Below are positions 32,502 through 43,271 of a stretch of DNA of 64,000 bases, one piece after another. Position numbers and translations under genes: made by a program. Under the pieces are notes generated by a model, which had not been told where the DNA came from, searched no databases, and worked only from the letters and a program-made list of their open reading frames with translations. The DNA is from Bacillus sp. RAR_GA_16. GTDB lineage: Bacteria; Bacillota; Bacilli; Bacillales; Guptibacillaceae. The DNA lies in the NCBI RefSeq assembly GCF_020165985.1, contig NZ_JAIUKZ010000018.1, positions 186,001 through 250,000 on the forward strand. The letters run 5' to 3'. Within the stretch, counting starts at the first letter, position 1; every line of letters begins with the position of its first letter.

Positions 32502-33764
32502 CTAGTCGTTGTTCCACTCGTTAATAATGCGGTTGTATAAATGTTCAGGCGCGTATCCTTTACAGCGATAGTGATCTTTCTCTTCATCCCATTTACGCTC
32601 AATTAGAACCGTATTCCGCTGCAAGTAAGCGAGCTTGTCGCCCTGATCTGCATTGATTGAAATCGAAAAGTACTCCATTTGCTTTAACACTTCGCTTTGT
32701 AGACGGTCATTTAATCGCTTTAAATCAGCCTGTTTAAGGGCTGAGATAAGGATTTGTTCATTCACGCTACTTTGGACAGACGGATCGGCACGATCAATCT
32801 TATTAAAGACGGTAAGGACGGGTATATGTGATGCCTTTAAATCTTTTAATAGCTTTAGTACAATTTCTTCATGACGCTCTCGATCAGGATGAGACGCATC
32901 AATAACATGAAGAATCAAATCCGCTTCTGTTGCTTCTTCAAGTGTTGATTTAAACGAAGCGACAAGCGTTGTTGGGAGGTCCTGTATGAACCCTACTGTA
33001 TCGGTTAACAGCACATTGTAGCCATTCGGAAGCTTCAGCTGTCTCGTCATCGGATCAAGGGTCGCAAAAAGCTTGTCCTCTTCATAGGAATCAGCTTTTG
33101 TTAATCGATTAAAAATGGTTGATTTCCCCGCGTTCGTATACCCGACTAACGCCACTTGAAGCGTTTCGTTTCGCTTTCGTCGCGCCCGGTATTGATCACG
33201 GTGCTTCACCGTATTGTCGAGCTGACGCTTCAGGTCTGTGATTCGGTTACGAATATAACGACGATCCGTTTCAAGCTTCGTTTCCCCTGGTCCTCTTGTC
33301 CCAATACCGCCTCCAAGCCTTGATAAGGACGTTCCTTGTCCTGCAAGGCGCGGCAGCATGTATTGAAGCTGAGCGAGTTCAACCTGAAGCATACCTTCTC
33401 GTGATCTCGCTCGCTGTGCGAAAATGTCAAGGATAAGCTGTGTGCGGTCAATGACGCGCGCATCCAACGCTTCGGATAAGTTTCGAAGCTGACTTGGTGA
33501 GAGCTCACTGTTGAAGATCACAATTGTAGCTTCTTTTTCTTCAATTAACGCCACCAGCTCTTCGACTTTTCCTTTTCCTATAAAAGTAGCTGAATGGATA
33601 CGCTCCCGCTTTTGTGAGAGCGTGCCTTCTACAACGCCGCCAGCTGTTTCTGTTAACGCAGCCAGTTCATCCATCGTATAGGCAAACTGTTCATCGGTTT
33701 GATTTTGAAGCTGAATGCCGATTAAAATCGCCGGTTCAGCTGCTTCAATTCGTTCTTTATTCAA
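32502..33764 (-). CDS. hflX: GTPase HflX
   Basis: A 420-residue ribosome-associated GTPase that splits stalled ribosomes. N-terminal HflX domain, the linker GTSLSRLGGGIGTRGPGE, then G domain with GYTNAGKST, DTVGFIQDLP, and TVFNKIDRAD. I place the start at the TTG 33764 after GGCAGGGA; another in-frame TTG lies at 33788. It continues into ynbB. In B. subtilis the gene is called ynbA. Confidence 0.92.
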   Translation of the reverse strand: MNKERIEAAEPAILIGIQLQNQTDEQFAYTMDELAALTETAGGVVEGTLSQKRERIHSATFIGKGKVEELVALIEEKEATIVIFNSELSPSQLRNLSEALDARVIDRTQLILDIFAQRARSREGMLQVELAQLQYMLPRLAGQGTSLSRLGGGIGTRGPGETKLETDRRYIRNRITDLKRQLDNTVKHRDQYRARRKRNETLQVALVGYTNAGKSTIFNRLTKADSYEEDKLFATLDPMTRQLKLPNGYNVLLTDTVGFIQDLPTTLVASFKSTLEEATEADLILHVIDASHPDRERHEEIVLKLLKDLKASHIPVLTVFNKIDRADPSVQSSVNEQILISALKQADLKRLNDRLQSEVLKQMEYFSISINADQGDKLAYLQRNTVLIERKWDEEKDHYRCKGYAPEHLYNRIINEWNND

Positions 33765-33819
33765 ATGTACGTTCCCTGCCTTTATCAATCAGTCTGTTCT
33801 CATCATACCAGATGCGCTT

Positions 33820-34743
33820 TTAATCTTCTATAGGGATGTCTTCTGGTAAGAGGAGTTCAAGTGCCGAACGATCGATGACGTCTGCTTGAAGCAAACGAAC
33901 CGCCTGCTTCCGGATCGCTTTTTCAATGATGTTTCGAACAAATCGCCCGTTGCTAAACGTACTCGTTTCCCTCTCACGCTTTTTGATAAAGCTTTGCTTA
34001 AGCTTCCACTCCGTCTCTCTTGAGAAACGGTACTGTCTCTCTGCTGCCATTTTTTTCGCGATCTCAAGTAGCTGCTCATTCGAATAATCCGGAAAATCAA
34101 TAACGAGTGGAAAACGCGACGGCAAGCCTGGATTTAGCGAAAGGAAGTGCTCCATTTCATCTGAATAGCCTGCTAGGATAAGAATGAAATCTTTATGGTG
34201 ATCTTCCATCGCCTTCACTAGCGTATCAATCGCTTCTTTCCCAAAATCCTTTTCGCCTCCACGCGCAAGTGAATACGCTTCATCAATAAACAAAATGCCG
34301 CCTTTTGCTTTCTTCACAAGCTCTCGCGTCTTTTGTGCGGTATGACCAATGTATTCCCCGACCAGGTCTGCCCTTTCCACCTCGATCAGGTGTCCTTTAG
34401 AAAGCACATTCATTTCAAGAAAAAGCGTACCTAACAGGCGTGCTACTGTTGTTTTCCCTGTGCCGGGATTACCTTTGAACATCATGTGAAGCGCCTGCGT
34501 ATTTTGTTTTAAGCCATTTTCCTCTCTGCACTTGTTCACATAAAGCCAGGCATACACTTCTTTTAATAAGTATTTCATCTCTTTTAAGCCGATAAGCTGT
34601 TCCATTTCCTGCTGAATGCGTTCAAGCGGCATATGCTTTTTCGTTGCTTGACTTAGTGCGGCATCCGCCGTCTCTTGAAGCCCTTCGTTTTGACGAAGGA
34701 CGATGTTAATTTGCCCTTTTCGCTGCGTTACGGTTTGCTGCAC
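33820..34743 (-). CDS. spoVK: Stage V sporulation protein K (AAA ATPase)
   Basis: A 307-residue CbxX/CfqX-type AAA ATPase. Walker A is GNPGTGKTT, Walker B GGILFIDEAYSLA, followed by the arginine-finger region LPSRFPLVIDFPDYS. SpoVK acts in the mother cell during spore maturation (family knowledge). I choose the GTG at 34743 after GAGGTGA; the GTG at 34752 overlaps the ribosome site. Its position between hfq and hflX is conserved in bacilli. Confidence 0.93.
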   Translation of the reverse strand: MQQTVTQRKGQINIVLRQNEGLQETADAALSQATKKHMPLERIQQEMEQLIGLKEMKYLLKEVYAWLYVNKCREENGLKQNTQALHMMFKGNPGTGKTTVARLLGTLFLEMNVLSKGHLIEVERADLVGEYIGHTAQKTRELVKKAKGGILFIDEAYSLARGGEKDFGKEAIDTLVKAMEDHHKDFILILAGYSDEMEHFLSLNPGLPSRFPLVIDFPDYSNEQLLEIAKKMAAERQYRFSRETEWKLKQSFIKKRERETSTFSNGRFVRNIIEKAIRKQAVRLLQADVIDRSALELLLPEDIPIED

Positions 34744-34810
34744 GGTGCTCACCTCGCTTTATTCTCACACGATAGTATACGCACCTGCCCAGAATCCGTG
34801 ACAAACGCCC

Positions 34811-34838
34811 AAAAGAAAAACACTCGTTAGGAGTGTTT
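34811..34838 (-). terminator. Terminator of the 118-aa gene
   Basis: AAACACTC-CTAAC-GAGTGTTT followed by TTCTTTT on the minus strand; the stop codon is inside the stem. Confidence 0.8.
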
Positions 34839-35193
34839 AACTTGCCCCAATCCGTTCAACAAACGATTCAGGAATATGAATTTTCGGTTCAGCCTTCTTT
34901 GCTTTATAAGATCTGTAGTGTGTAAGGACCTCGCCTTTTTCGACGACATCAATTTCAAGTATGTGTCGATCTGAACGTTCAAGGATCTTCATGAATATAT
35001 CGCCTTCGTTAAGCGTATATAAAACAAAACGACTTCTCAAAAGAGAAATCTCTTTCTTTTGCACTTCAGGAAGTTCGGTGAAAATGTCATAAAAGTGCTG
35101 CATCGAAGCAACATGTTTCCCTTTGCCAGCAGCTTTCGTCACGCTAACAATTTGTTCTGCTTTATCCCGAATTTTCTCTACAATTTTATTCAT
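34837..35193 (-). CDS. Hypothetical protein, 118 aa
   Basis: I do not recognise this protein. It is soluble and basic at the N-terminus (MNKIVEKIRDKAEQIVSVTKAAGKGKH), then helical, ending VLTHYRSYKAKKAEPKIHIPESFVERI. No signal peptide, membrane helix or cysteine. ATG at 35193 follows GGAGAGGACAC. It is 15 bases below the YdjO-like gene and probably shares its transcript. B. subtilis has no clear counterpart between hfq and spoVK that I can name. Confidence 0.55.
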   Translation of the reverse strand: MNKIVEKIRDKAEQIVSVTKAAGKGKHVASMQHFYDIFTELPEVQKKEISLLRSRFVLYTLNEGDIFMKILERSDRHILEIDVVEKGEVLTHYRSYKAKKAEPKIHIPESFVERIGAS

Positions 35194-35208
35194 GTGTCCT
35201 CTCCATCG

Positions 35209-35394
35209 TTATTTAATTTCTGGAAGGTTTCGAACTTCACTCATCATCTCAGCGCCACATAATGGGCAAGCAGGTGTATCAGAAAACGAGTAATCGGCTC
35301 GCATCCAGCCAGCACAATCTCCACTCGAACAAGACCAGACGTCTGTATCTACTTCTGGAATAGGTTCCTGCTGCTGTTTTGAAAAAAAGGCCAT
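35209..35394 (-). CDS. YdjO-like cold-inducible zinc-ribbon protein
   Basis: A 61-residue protein with two Cys pairs (CSSGDCAGW and CPLCGAEMMSEVR) and the leader EPIPEVDTDVWSC, matching the YdjO family of cold-inducible small proteins. It probably binds zinc. The start at 35394 follows AAAGGAGCGGTTAGAC; a longer open frame upstream is not supported. It heads a two-gene unit with the 118-aa gene and is divergent from the tyrosine recombinase. Confidence 0.8.
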   Translation of the reverse strand: MAFFSKQQQEPIPEVDTDVWSCSSGDCAGWMRADYSFSDTPACPLCGAEMMSEVRNLPEIK

Positions 35395-35522
35395 GTCTAA
35401 CCGCTCCTTTACGATTTGGTTATCACTAGTATTTCCAATTATCCCAAAAACATGTAACCCTTTGTGAAACAAGTCGTGCACAGATTTTGTTATAATGGAA
35501 CAAAATGAGAGGTGATCATTGA

Positions 35523-36503
35523 ATGGAGCTTTTTACTCAGTCGCTTCCAGACTTTCTAGAAGAGTACCTGCAGTCTCTCGAGCGAAAGGGGCGTAAGGCT
35601 TCTACACTTCGCCGCTATCGCTATGACCTTGTCGATTTTACCATCTGGCATCGGACACTCCACCGAAAGGTCGATTTCGAGAACTTTCGAAACCTAACAA
35701 CGGAGCAGCTTCAGGAGTACGTGCGCTATTTGCATCTTGAGCGTCAGTATTCTGAGCGGACGTTAAAGAGAATTATGACTGTATTAAATCAAGTATATCG
35801 TTATTATATGTCGTTAAATCGAACAAAGACCAATCCAATGAAAGAAGTCGTCCTACCAACAAACGAAGACGCCGGTTATATCGAAACCGATTTTCTTCAG
35901 GAGGAAGAAGCTGAAAAGTTGCTTAAGACGATTGTGTCACTTGACGATTTAACGGACAACCAGTTAAGAGCGCGTGAATTTCTGATTGATCGAAATTTAA
36001 TTATCGCGAGACTCTTCCTTAATTACGGACTCACGTTACAAGAGCTGTGTTCGCTTTCCATGAAAGACATTTCTTTCGAACAAAATGAACTAATCGTTAC
36101 TTCGGCATTAGGAAAACGAACGGTACAGTTAGATCCTGATCATAAGAAAATTTTGTTCGACTATTACCACACGATTCCAGCTCCGGTTAGACCAAGACTT
36201 CATAGCGATGATCCGCTTTTTGTTTCGTTTGACTTTCAACGTCAAACGTATCGCTGGAGTTATGAAGTTGATCGTCCAAAGCGGTTAACAGAAATCGCCG
36301 TACAAAAAATGATTCGCCTCGAAGTGCAGCGAGCTGGAATCCGTAAAGGAGTTTCCGCTCAGCATATGAGACGCACGTGCGTTATTAAAGCCATTGAAAA
36401 TGATCTTTCGATCGAGCAGCTACGGATGCGGTTTGGACTAAAAGCCGACCTAACCCTGAAACGCTATTTTGATTATATGGAAAAGCAGCAAATTTCATCA
36501 TAG
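35523..36503 (+). CDS. Tyrosine recombinase-like protein with altered catalytic residues
   Basis: A 326-residue protein with the SAM-like N-terminal core-binding domain (about 10-105) and a tyrosine recombinase catalytic domain. The usual GLRxSEL box reads GLTLQEL, so the first catalytic Arg is Thr. Box II has QHMRRTCV (His and Arg kept), but LGH reads FGL, so the last His is Leu; the Tyr in LKRYFDY is present. It may be inactive or specialised. It stands alone between the YdjO gene and hfq; no attachment repeats were found beside it. Confidence 0.85.
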   Translation: MELFTQSLPDFLEEYLQSLERKGRKASTLRRYRYDLVDFTIWHRTLHRKVDFENFRNLTTEQLQEYVRYLHLERQYSERTLKRIMTVLNQVYRYYMSLNRTKTNPMKEVVLPTNEDAGYIETDFLQEEEAEKLLKTIVSLDDLTDNQLRAREFLIDRNLIIARLFLNYGLTLQELCSLSMKDISFEQNELIVTSALGKRTVQLDPDHKKILFDYYHTIPAPVRPRLHSDDPLFVSFDFQRQTYRWSYEVDRPKRLTEIAVQKMIRLEVQRAGIRKGVSAQHMRRTCVIKAIENDLSIEQLRMRFGLKADLTLKRYFDYMEKQQISS

Positions 36504-36510
36504 TAAAAAT

Positions 36511-36553
36511 GAAAAAGTCCCTCATCCTGCTTTAACCAGAACGAGGGACTATG
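36511..36553. terminator. Bidirectional terminator, recombinase / hfq
   Basis: AGTCCCTC...GAGGGACT arms with A run before and T-rich sequence after; separates converging genes. Confidence 0.8.
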
Positions 36554-36556
36554 TGT

Positions 36557-36790
36557 TTACTTGTCAGACTCAAAATTTATTTCAACGGATCGCTGAGGAG
36601 CGAACGTAGAAATGGCGTGTTTGTAAATCAACTGTTGTTTTCCGTCGGACTCAAGGATAATCGTGAAATTATCAAATCCTTTAATTGTCCCTTTTAGCTG
36701 GAATCCGTTAAGCAGGTACACGGTTACAAAAACGTTGTCTTTTCTTAATTGGTTCAGGAATTGATCCTGGATGTTAATTTGCTGCTTCAT
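36557..36790 (-). CDS. hfq: RNA chaperone Hfq
   Basis: A 77-residue Sm-like protein. Sm1 motif: [23 protein letters not shown]...[12 protein letters not shown]; Sm2: [12 protein letters not shown]. Forms hexamers that bind small RNAs. Follows miaA by 46 bases on the same strand, as in most bacilli. ATG after AGAGGAGGACTGACA. Confidence 0.97.
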   Translation of the reverse strand: MKQQINIQDQFLNQLRKDNVFVTVYLLNGFQLKGTIKGFDNFTIILESDGKQQLIYKHAISTFAPQRSVEINFESDK

Positions 36791-36835
36791 TGTCAGTCCT
36801 CCTCTTTTTCTCTAAAGGCATTCTTAACTACATTT

Positions 36836-37780
36836 CTATCTCTCTGCTAACTTTCCTGCAACAACTTTCAAGATTTCTTTTATTTTTTCTTCGCGATGCG
36901 CTGACATGTCATACCAATCCAACGCCATTTGATGACGAAACCACGTGAGTTGCCGCTTTGCATAACGTCTTGAGTTCTGCTTTAACTCAAGCACTGCCTG
37001 GTCTAGTGAAACCCGATCTTCAAGATAATTGTAGATTTCTTTGTAACCAATGGCCTGAACGGATTGACAGTGACGAACGCCATGATTGTAGAGGCGCTGT
37101 GCTTCTTCAAGAAGTCCATCCTCCATCATCATGTCGACACGCTTGTTAATACGCTCATATAGAATATCACGATCCATCGTAAGACCGACATTTACGAGAT
37201 TATAGGGAGATTCCTCAGGCAAAGCATCTTTTGAAGCTGATACTGGCTCACCCGTTACGTGATACACTTCTAGAGCCCGAATGACTCTTCGTACATTGTT
37301 TGGATGAATTGCTTCGTAGCTCACTGGATCAATCTTCTTTAATCGTGCGTGAAACGAGGCCGGCCCTTCTTTTTCCGCTAGCTGCTCAAGGTGCTGTCGG
37401 TATGCCGGATCTTCCTTTGCTTCTGAAAAAGCGTACTGATGGGTAACAGATTTCACGTAAAGACCCGTCCCCCCAGCAATAATCGGCACTTTTCCCCGGC
37501 GATTAATATCCGTCACAAGCTCTGTCGCAAGCTTTTGAAATTCTGCTGCTGAAAAGCTTTCCGTTGGCTTCTTAATATCAATTAAATAATGAGGAATGCC
37601 TTCCATCTCTTCTTCTGTTACTTTCGCTGTCCCAATGTCCATGCCCCGGTAAATTTGCATCGAGTCGCCGCTAATGATCTCACCATCAAGCGCCTTTGCA
37701 AGTTCAATGCTTGTTTTGGTTTTCCCAACGGCAGTCGGACCTAGAACTGTTACTAGTTTTTGTTTATCCATCACTCTCAC
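36836..37780 (-). CDS. miaA: tRNA dimethylallyltransferase
   Basis: A 314-residue prenyltransferase that adds dimethylallyl to A37 of tRNAs reading U-starting codons; MiaB (also here) then adds methylthio. P-loop GPTAVGKTKTS near 14-21, SGDSMQIYRGMDIGTAK, GGTGLYVKSV. I keep the GTG at 37780 (AGGAAAG six bases before), though the ATG three codons later is possible. Cotranscribed below mutL. Confidence 0.95.
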   Translation of the reverse strand: MRVMDKQKLVTVLGPTAVGKTKTSIELAKALDGEIISGDSMQIYRGMDIGTAKVTEEEMEGIPHYLIDIKKPTESFSAAEFQKLATELVTDINRRGKVPIIAGGTGLYVKSVTHQYAFSEAKEDPAYRQHLEQLAEKEGPASFHARLKKIDPVSYEAIHPNNVRRVIRALEVYHVTGEPVSASKDALPEESPYNLVNVGLTMDRDILYERINKRVDMMMEDGLLEEAQRLYNHGVRHCQSVQAIGYKEIYNYLEDRVSLDQAVLELKQNSRRYAKRQLTWFRHQMALDWYDMSAHREEKIKEILKVVAGKLAER

Positions 37781-37813
37781 GTACTTTCCTGCATTCTTTT
37801 CTCATTGTGTTCG

Positions 37814-39697
37814 TTACATAACCCGCTTAAACATTTTTTCCATTTCATATGTCGAATAATGAATAATGATTGGTCGTCCATGAGGACATGTGTACGGATC
37901 AATCGATTGTCTTAGCGTTTCTAATAGTGTGAACACTTCATCATCACGAAGATGACGGTTGGCTTTAATCGATTTCTTACAAGACATCATGATTGCTGCT
38001 TCTTCACGTAGCTTCTTCACATCAATTCTACGATTATCCACGACCTCTTGAATCAATTCCTCAATCGTGTTTTGTTCTGCCCCTTTTGGGAACCAAACCG
38101 GATGAGCGCTTACCATATAACTGTTTGGACCGAATGGTTCTAAGAAAACGCCAACTTTCCCAAGGTCATCGATTCGACTATCAATGATCGCAGACTCCGA
38201 CGTGTTGTATTCAAGCGTAATGGGAACGAGAAGCTCTTGCACAACGGGATCAATCTCGCCTACTTTCTCGCGGTAAAACTCGTACTTTATCCGCTCCTGC
38301 GCGGCATGCTGGTCAATAATGTAAAGTCCATTCTCATTCTGAGCTAGAATATAGGTTCCGTGCATTTGACCGATTGGGTAAAGCGGCGGGATTCGTGAAT
38401 CACTATTCGTTTCCTTCACATAGTCCATTGCCATCTCAAGCTCATCTCGTGTATCAGATGTTTGGGAATGTTCAGAGGTCATACGCGGCTTGTAAGGCTC
38501 TGTTTGAATCTCTTCTTTTACACTAAAAGGCTGAAAGAAATCTTCCTGTGGCTTTGGCTTCTTATCCAAAGGTTCCGCCTTCTCTTGCGCCCATTCCCTC
38601 CGAATTGGAATTTCTTCCGGCTCTTTCTGCTGAACGTTGTGTTGAAACTGGAATGCAGGTTGCTCGCTCTCCTCTTCTTTTTTCTTAGGAGGAGTTTGCT
38701 CAGGTATGAGCTCAATTTTTTTGAAAAGTCCTTTTATGGCATTCTCAATCGCAAGAGCAAGATCCTGTTCCTTACTTATCCTTGCTTCCAACTTTGAAGG
38801 ATGTACGTTCACATCGATGAGCGTTGGGTTCATTTTAATATGAAGTACAACAATTGGATAACGTCCAATTGGAAGAAGCGTATGATACCCCTGCTGGATG
38901 CCTTTTGAGATCGTAAAATTCTTAATGTAACGACCGTTAATAATAAGTGAAATATACTGACGAGAAGCACGCGTCAACTCTGGCTTCGCTGCATAGCCGC
39001 TAACAGAAAAGTCGATTGTCTCTGCTTGCAGTGGGAGCATTTTACGCGCCGTGTTATAGCCATAAATTGCCGCAATCACTTGCAGAAGGTCTCCGTTTCC
39101 TGTCGTAGACAATAGCTTCTTGTCGTTATGAAAGAAGCGAAAGGCAATGTCAGGATGAGCCATCGCCTGACGGTTAATGACGTCCGCCACGTTCGCAAGT
39201 TCAGTATGAACGGTTTTCATGTGCTTCAACCGGGCTGGCGTATTATAAAATAAACCCGTAATCGTCATTTCCGTTCCTTTTCGACTATCGGTCGCTTTAA
39301 ATTCCGCTACTTTACCTGCTTCAATTTTGACATAGGTTCCCGCCGCATCTCCCGTAGAGGTTTTCAATTCTAAGTGAGACACCGCTGCGATACTTGGAAG
39401 AGCTTCTCCACGGAAGCCTAGCGTTTCAATTTGAAACAAGTCACGCTCGTTTTTGATTTTGCTTGTTGCATGACGGAAAAAAGCGAGTTTGCAGTCTTCC
39501 TCGTCCATGCCGCTTCCATTATCTACAATGCGAATTTTGGAAAGACCGCCCTCTTCAATTTCAATTGTGATTTCACTGCTTTCTGCATCTATCGCATTCT
39601 CCACAAGTTCCTTCACAACAGAGGCCGGTCTTTCCACCACTTCACCGGCAGCTATTTTGTTTGAAAGCTGATCATCAAGCTGTACGATCTTCCCCAT
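37814..39697 (-). CDS. mutL: DNA mismatch repair protein MutL
   Basis: A 627-residue GHKL ATPase/endonuclease, the same length as I recall for B. subtilis MutL. N-terminal ATPase motifs: [17 protein letters not shown] and [14 protein letters not shown]. After a charged linker (about 340-430) the C-terminal endonuclease domain has [11 protein letters not shown] and closes with [12 protein letters not shown] choose the ATG at 39697 by comparison with homologues. It starts 16 bases after mutS, forming the mutS-mutL-miaA-hfq string. Confidence 0.96.
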   Translation of the reverse strand: MGKIVQLDDQLSNKIAAGEVVERPASVVKELVENAIDAESSEITIEIEEGGLSKIRIVDNGSGMDEEDCKLAFFRHATSKIKNERDLFQIETLGFRGEALPSIAAVSHLELKTSTGDAAGTYVKIEAGKVAEFKATDSRKGTEMTITGLFYNTPARLKHMKTVHTELANVADVINRQAMAHPDIAFRFFHNDKKLLSTTGNGDLLQVIAAIYGYNTARKMLPLQAETIDFSVSGYAAKPELTRASRQYISLIINGRYIKNFTISKGIQQGYHTLLPIGRYPIVVLHIKMNPTLIDVNVHPSKLEARISKEQDLALAIENAIKGLFKKIELIPEQTPPKKKEEESEQPAFQFQHNVQQKEPEEIPIRREWAQEKAEPLDKKPKPQEDFFQPFSVKEEIQTEPYKPRMTSEHSQTSDTRDELEMAMDYVKETNSDSRIPPLYPIGQMHGTYILAQNENGLYIIDQHAAQERIKYEFYREKVGEIDPVVQELLVPITLEYNTSESAIIDSRIDDLGKVGVFLEPFGPNSYMVSAHPVWFPKGAEQNTIEELIQEVVDNRRIDVKKLREEAAIMMSCKKSIKANRHLRDDEVFTLLETLRQSIDPYTCPHGRPIIIHYSTYEMEKMFKRVM

Positions 39698-39713
39698 CTT
39701 CCTCACCCTTTCT

Positions 39714-42320
39714 CTATGACTTTAACTGTTTCTTTAATTCATATAACGTATTGATCGCATCCATCGGCGTCATTTCCATAATGTCCACTGATTTCAGTCG
39801 ATCGAGTATCGCTTTTTCTCCTGACGTACGAGCAGGCTTTTTCTTCTCTTCATCCTGATCGAAGAAGGCAAGCTGCGCTTCGTCTTCTTTAATTTCAGAA
39901 CGAGGTTTCTCTACGGGTACTTTTGGCGCTTTTTTCACGACATCCGTTTCCGCCTCAAACTCGGCTAATATAGCTTCTGCACGCTGAATGAGCGCATCGG
40001 GTAAGTTCGCAAGCTGTGCCACGTGAATACCGTAACTTTTATCCGCTGATCCGTCATGAACGCGGTGAAGGAAAACAACTCGTCCCTTTTCTTCAACCGC
40101 TTTAACGTGAACATTCTTGACGCGATCAAGATCTTCCTCGAGCGTTGTCAGCTCGTGATAGTGCGTAGAAAACAGCGTCTTCGCTCGTACTTCACTATGC
40201 ACATATTCAATGATCGACTGTGCAAGCGCCATACCGTCGTAAGTGGAAGTCCCTCGTCCAATTTCATCAAGCAATATCAAGCTATCCTGAGTAGCACGAG
40301 TAATCGCGTAGTTTGCTTCAAGCATTTCCACCATAAACGTACTTTGTCCCGCTGCAAGATCATCCGCCGCACCAATTCGTGTAAAGATTTGGTCAAACAC
40401 AGGAAGAACTGCGGATTCTGCCGGCACGAAGCAGCCGATTTGGCCAAGAATGGAAATGAGCGCAAGCTGGCGCATATACGTACTTTTACCACTCATGTTA
40501 GGACCTGTAATTAAGAGGATTTCACGATCACGATCCATCATCACGTCGTTCGCAACATACTCTCTGCCCTTCAACATTTTTTCAACAACCGGATGTCGTC
40601 CGCCTTCAACCGCCACTTTACGCTCTTTTGAGAAGATCGGTTTGGTGAAACGATTTTCTTCACTGACAACCGCAAATGACTGAAGAACGTCAAGCTCGCT
40701 AATTTTTCTCGCAAGCTGCTGAAGCTCAGGAATATAGGCTTTTACTTCTTCTCGTAAGTTCGTAAACAAGCTATATTCCAGATCCACAATCTTTTCTTCC
40801 GCTTCTAAAATAAGCGTTTCTTTTTCTTTCAATTCAGGGGTAATAAAACGCTCCGCATTGGAAAGCGTCTGTTTCCGCTCATAGCGCCCTTCTGGAAGGT
40901 TTGCTAGGTTTGATCGCGTTATTTCAATATAATAGCCAAAAACTTTGTTATAGCCAATCTTAAGCGATTTAATGCCCGTCCGCTCACGCTCCTGCATTTG
41001 AAGCGCAGCGATCCAGTCTTTCCCGTTCCGACTAGCGTCACGGTATTTATCTAAATCGGCATGGTAACCGTCGCGAATCATTTGCCCTTCTTTCACAGAA
41101 AGCGGCGGATTGTCTTCAATCGCATCTTGCAGAAGCTGCACGAGATCATTACAAGGAAGAATTTCTTCCGAAAGCTCTTTCGCATACGGGTTATCAAGAG
41201 ACCCCACTGCTTGCTTGATCTCTGGAATTTTCTCAAGCGATTTTCTTAGCTGTACAAGGTCTCGCGCATTAAGGTTTCCGAATGCTACTTTTCCTGCAAG
41301 TCGCTCCAGATCATAAACCCCTTGAAGCTGTTCACGAATGGTCTCACGTTCAAAAAACTGCTTCATTAGTGTCTCCACAAGCTCCTGGCGCTTCTCAATT
41401 TCTCGCTGCTGTAAGAGCGGTCGCTCAACCCACTGTTTTAGTAAACGGCCGCCCATGGCGGTTACAGAACTATCTAAGAACCAGACGAGAGAGCCTGTCC
41501 GCTTTTTATCACGAATCGTTTCGACGAGCTCAAGATTACGTTTTGAATTCACATCAAGTTTCATGTATTGAGAAACATGATAGTGACGAAGCGGCTGAAG
41601 GTGATCCATCGATCGCTTCTGCGTCCGAATCAAATACTGAAGCAGTCTACCAAACACTTGAAGAAGCTTCGGCTGATCAATATGGTCGCTTAACGACTTA
41701 AGTGAGTCTGGAATTGTCACACCATCTTCAATGGATACGGTCACAGTCATGCGCTCTTGAATCGCGTTCGATAGCGCTTCGCTGTCGCTCGCAAGAATCA
41801 CTTCACGGGGGGCAAGATTGGAAAGCTCACCAATCACTTCATGATGGTCGCCAGCTAAAATCGTTGCCATGGATTCACCCGTCGTTAAATCATTTGCTGC
41901 TAGCGCAAACGTCTCATCATCAAACGAAGAGATTGCGACAATATAGTTGTTTTCTTTTTCTTTAATTAAATGGTCTGACATCACCGTTCCAGGTGTAATC
42001 AGCTGAACGACTTCTCTTCGAACGACGCCTTTCGCCTGTTTCGGATCTTCCGTTTGCTCACAAATTGCAATTTTGTATCCTTTGGTTACGAGCTGTGATA
42101 TATAGTTTTCAGCAGAATGATAAGGGACACCGCACATCGGAATCCGACCTTCTCCCCCACCATCTCTACTTGTTAAAGTAATTTCCAATTCTTTCGATGC
42201 ACGCATCGCGTCATCAAAAAACATTTCATAAAAATCGCCTAAACGAAAAAATAAAAAGGCATCCTGGTACTCTGCCTTAATTCGCAAATATTGTTCCATC
42301 ATCGGGGTATAACGAGCCAT
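39714..42320 (-). CDS. mutS: DNA mismatch repair protein MutS
   Basis: An 868-residue mismatch sensor. The N-terminal [10 protein letters not shown] contains the Phe-x-Glu mismatch-binding motif. ATPase: [14 protein letters not shown] (Walker A), [14 protein letters not shown] (Walker B), [10 protein letters not shown]-terminal helix-turn-helix and beta-clamp-like motif ([10 protein letters not shown]) are visible. It begins the mutS-mutL unit below cotE. Confidence 0.97.
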   Translation of the reverse strand: MARYTPMMEQYLRIKAEYQDAFLFFRLGDFYEMFFDDAMRASKELEITLTSRDGGGEGRIPMCGVPYHSAENYISQLVTKGYKIAICEQTEDPKQAKGVVRREVVQLITPGTVMSDHLIKEKENNYIVAISSFDDETFALAANDLTTGESMATILAGDHHEVIGELSNLAPREVILASDSEALSNAIQERMTVTVSIEDGVTIPDSLKSLSDHIDQPKLLQVFGRLLQYLIRTQKRSMDHLQPLRHYHVSQYMKLDVNSKRNLELVETIRDKKRTGSLVWFLDSSVTAMGGRLLKQWVERPLLQQREIEKRQELVETLMKQFFERETIREQLQGVYDLERLAGKVAFGNLNARDLVQLRKSLEKIPEIKQAVGSLDNPYAKELSEEILPCNDLVQLLQDAIEDNPPLSVKEGQMIRDGYHADLDKYRDASRNGKDWIAALQMQERERTGIKSLKIGYNKVFGYYIEITRSNLANLPEGRYERKQTLSNAERFITPELKEKETLILEAEEKIVDLEYSLFTNLREEVKAYIPELQQLARKISELDVLQSFAVVSEENRFTKPIFSKERKVAVEGGRHPVVEKMLKGREYVANDVMMDRDREILLITGPNMSGKSTYMRQLALISILGQIGCFVPAESAVLPVFDQIFTRIGAADDLAAGQSTFMVEMLEANYAITRATQDSLILLDEIGRGTSTYDGMALAQSIIEYVHSEVRAKTLFSTHYHELTTLEEDLDRVKNVHVKAVEEKGRVVFLHRVHDGSADKSYGIHVAQLANLPDALIQRAEAILAEFEAETDVVKKAPKVPVEKPRSEIKEDEAQLAFFDQDEEKKKPARTSGEKAILDRLKSVDIMEMTPMDAINTLYELKKQLKS

Positions 42321-42411
42321 GTTTCTTCTCCACCAATCTTAAATCTAGTCACCTAACAGTATAGCATATCAGTAAAGTGGAAGCTTCTGTTTAAGCAGTC
42401 ATACTTGATTG

Positions 42412-42450
42412 CAAAATAAAAACCAGGAAGAAGGTTTGCTTCTCCCTGGA
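42412..42450 (-). terminator. cotE terminator
   Basis: CCAGGGAGAAG...CTTCTTCCTGG on the minus strand with a TTTTTATTTT tail. Confidence 0.85.
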
Positions 42451-42454
42451 CGTA

Positions 42455-43006
42455 CTATTCTTCAAGATCACCAATTAAGAAGTTCGGATCTAAATCCTCA
42501 AACTCTTCATCATCTACATCATAATCCCAATCATCTTCGTCATCTTCACAGCCATCTGGATTCACGTAGACGCAAATCTTCGTTTCACCGATAACTTCTA
42601 CTAGAAACTCTCTTTCCACTTGAACAATCACCTTATGACCGCTCGGCGCAATAGTCGCTTCGAGACAGTTAGGCTCCTGAATTGCTTTTGCAACTACTTC
42701 ATCAGCAACACAGTCTTTGTCTTTGTAGCGAAGAGGAATTTCTTCATGGTATTTAACTGTTTCGGTTACGACTTCAGTTTTGGTATTATGGCTGTAAGAA
42801 TACCAGATATTAATGTCATAAGATCCTTCAACTTTGACAACGTCACCACGCTTCTTGGCAGTGAATTGGTTGTTAATAATCCAGCAACCGAGAATACTAG
42901 AAGGCTTATGGGTTGGTGTTACTGTGTTCGTATCCTGTGTAAATTTACGCCCTTTTCCGCAAACAGCTTTGGCGAATATCTCTCTGTAATTATATTCCTC
43001 TGACAT
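42455..43006 (-). CDS. cotE: Outer spore coat protein CotE
   Basis: A 183-residue coat morphogen that organises the outer coat. Family parts are clear: [45 protein letters not shown] and a C-terminal acidic tail ([11 protein letters not shown]...) that recruits other coat proteins. Upstream of mutS as in B. subtilis. Expression in the mother cell under sigma-E and sigma-K is known for the family. Confidence 0.95.
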   Translation of the reverse strand: MSEEYNYREIFAKAVCGKGRKFTQDTNTVTPTHKPSSILGCWIINNQFTAKKRGDVVKVEGSYDINIWYSYSHNTKTEVVTETVKYHEEIPLRYKDKDCVADEVVAKAIQEPNCLEATIAPSGHKVIVQVEREFLVEVIGETKICVYVNPDGCEDDEDDWDYDVDDEEFEDLDPNFLIGDLEE

Positions 43007-43229
43007 CGATCATACCTCCTCTTCCAATCTTCATTCTCATCCTATGCAAGACAAACGACCATTGTTCCTCTTTTTTTCTTACAGCAAAAAACATAACCAA
43101 CACCATAGAATAAAAGTTTTATATATATAAAGGCTGTTCCACTATCAGTCTATGTCTCAAAAGTCCAATGCTTTACAACCTTTTGTTATTTTTTTTAAAA
43201 AGTATGGTATGTGAAAATTAAATTATGTA

Positions 43230-43271
43230 AAAAAACAAAGCCTGGAAGAATAAATTTATCCTTCCAGGCTT
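43230..43271 (-). terminator. Terminator overlapping the APH-like stop
   Basis: AAGCCTGGAAG...CTTCCAGGCTT with TTGTTTTTTT on the minus strand; the stop codon lies inside the loop. Confidence 0.85.
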
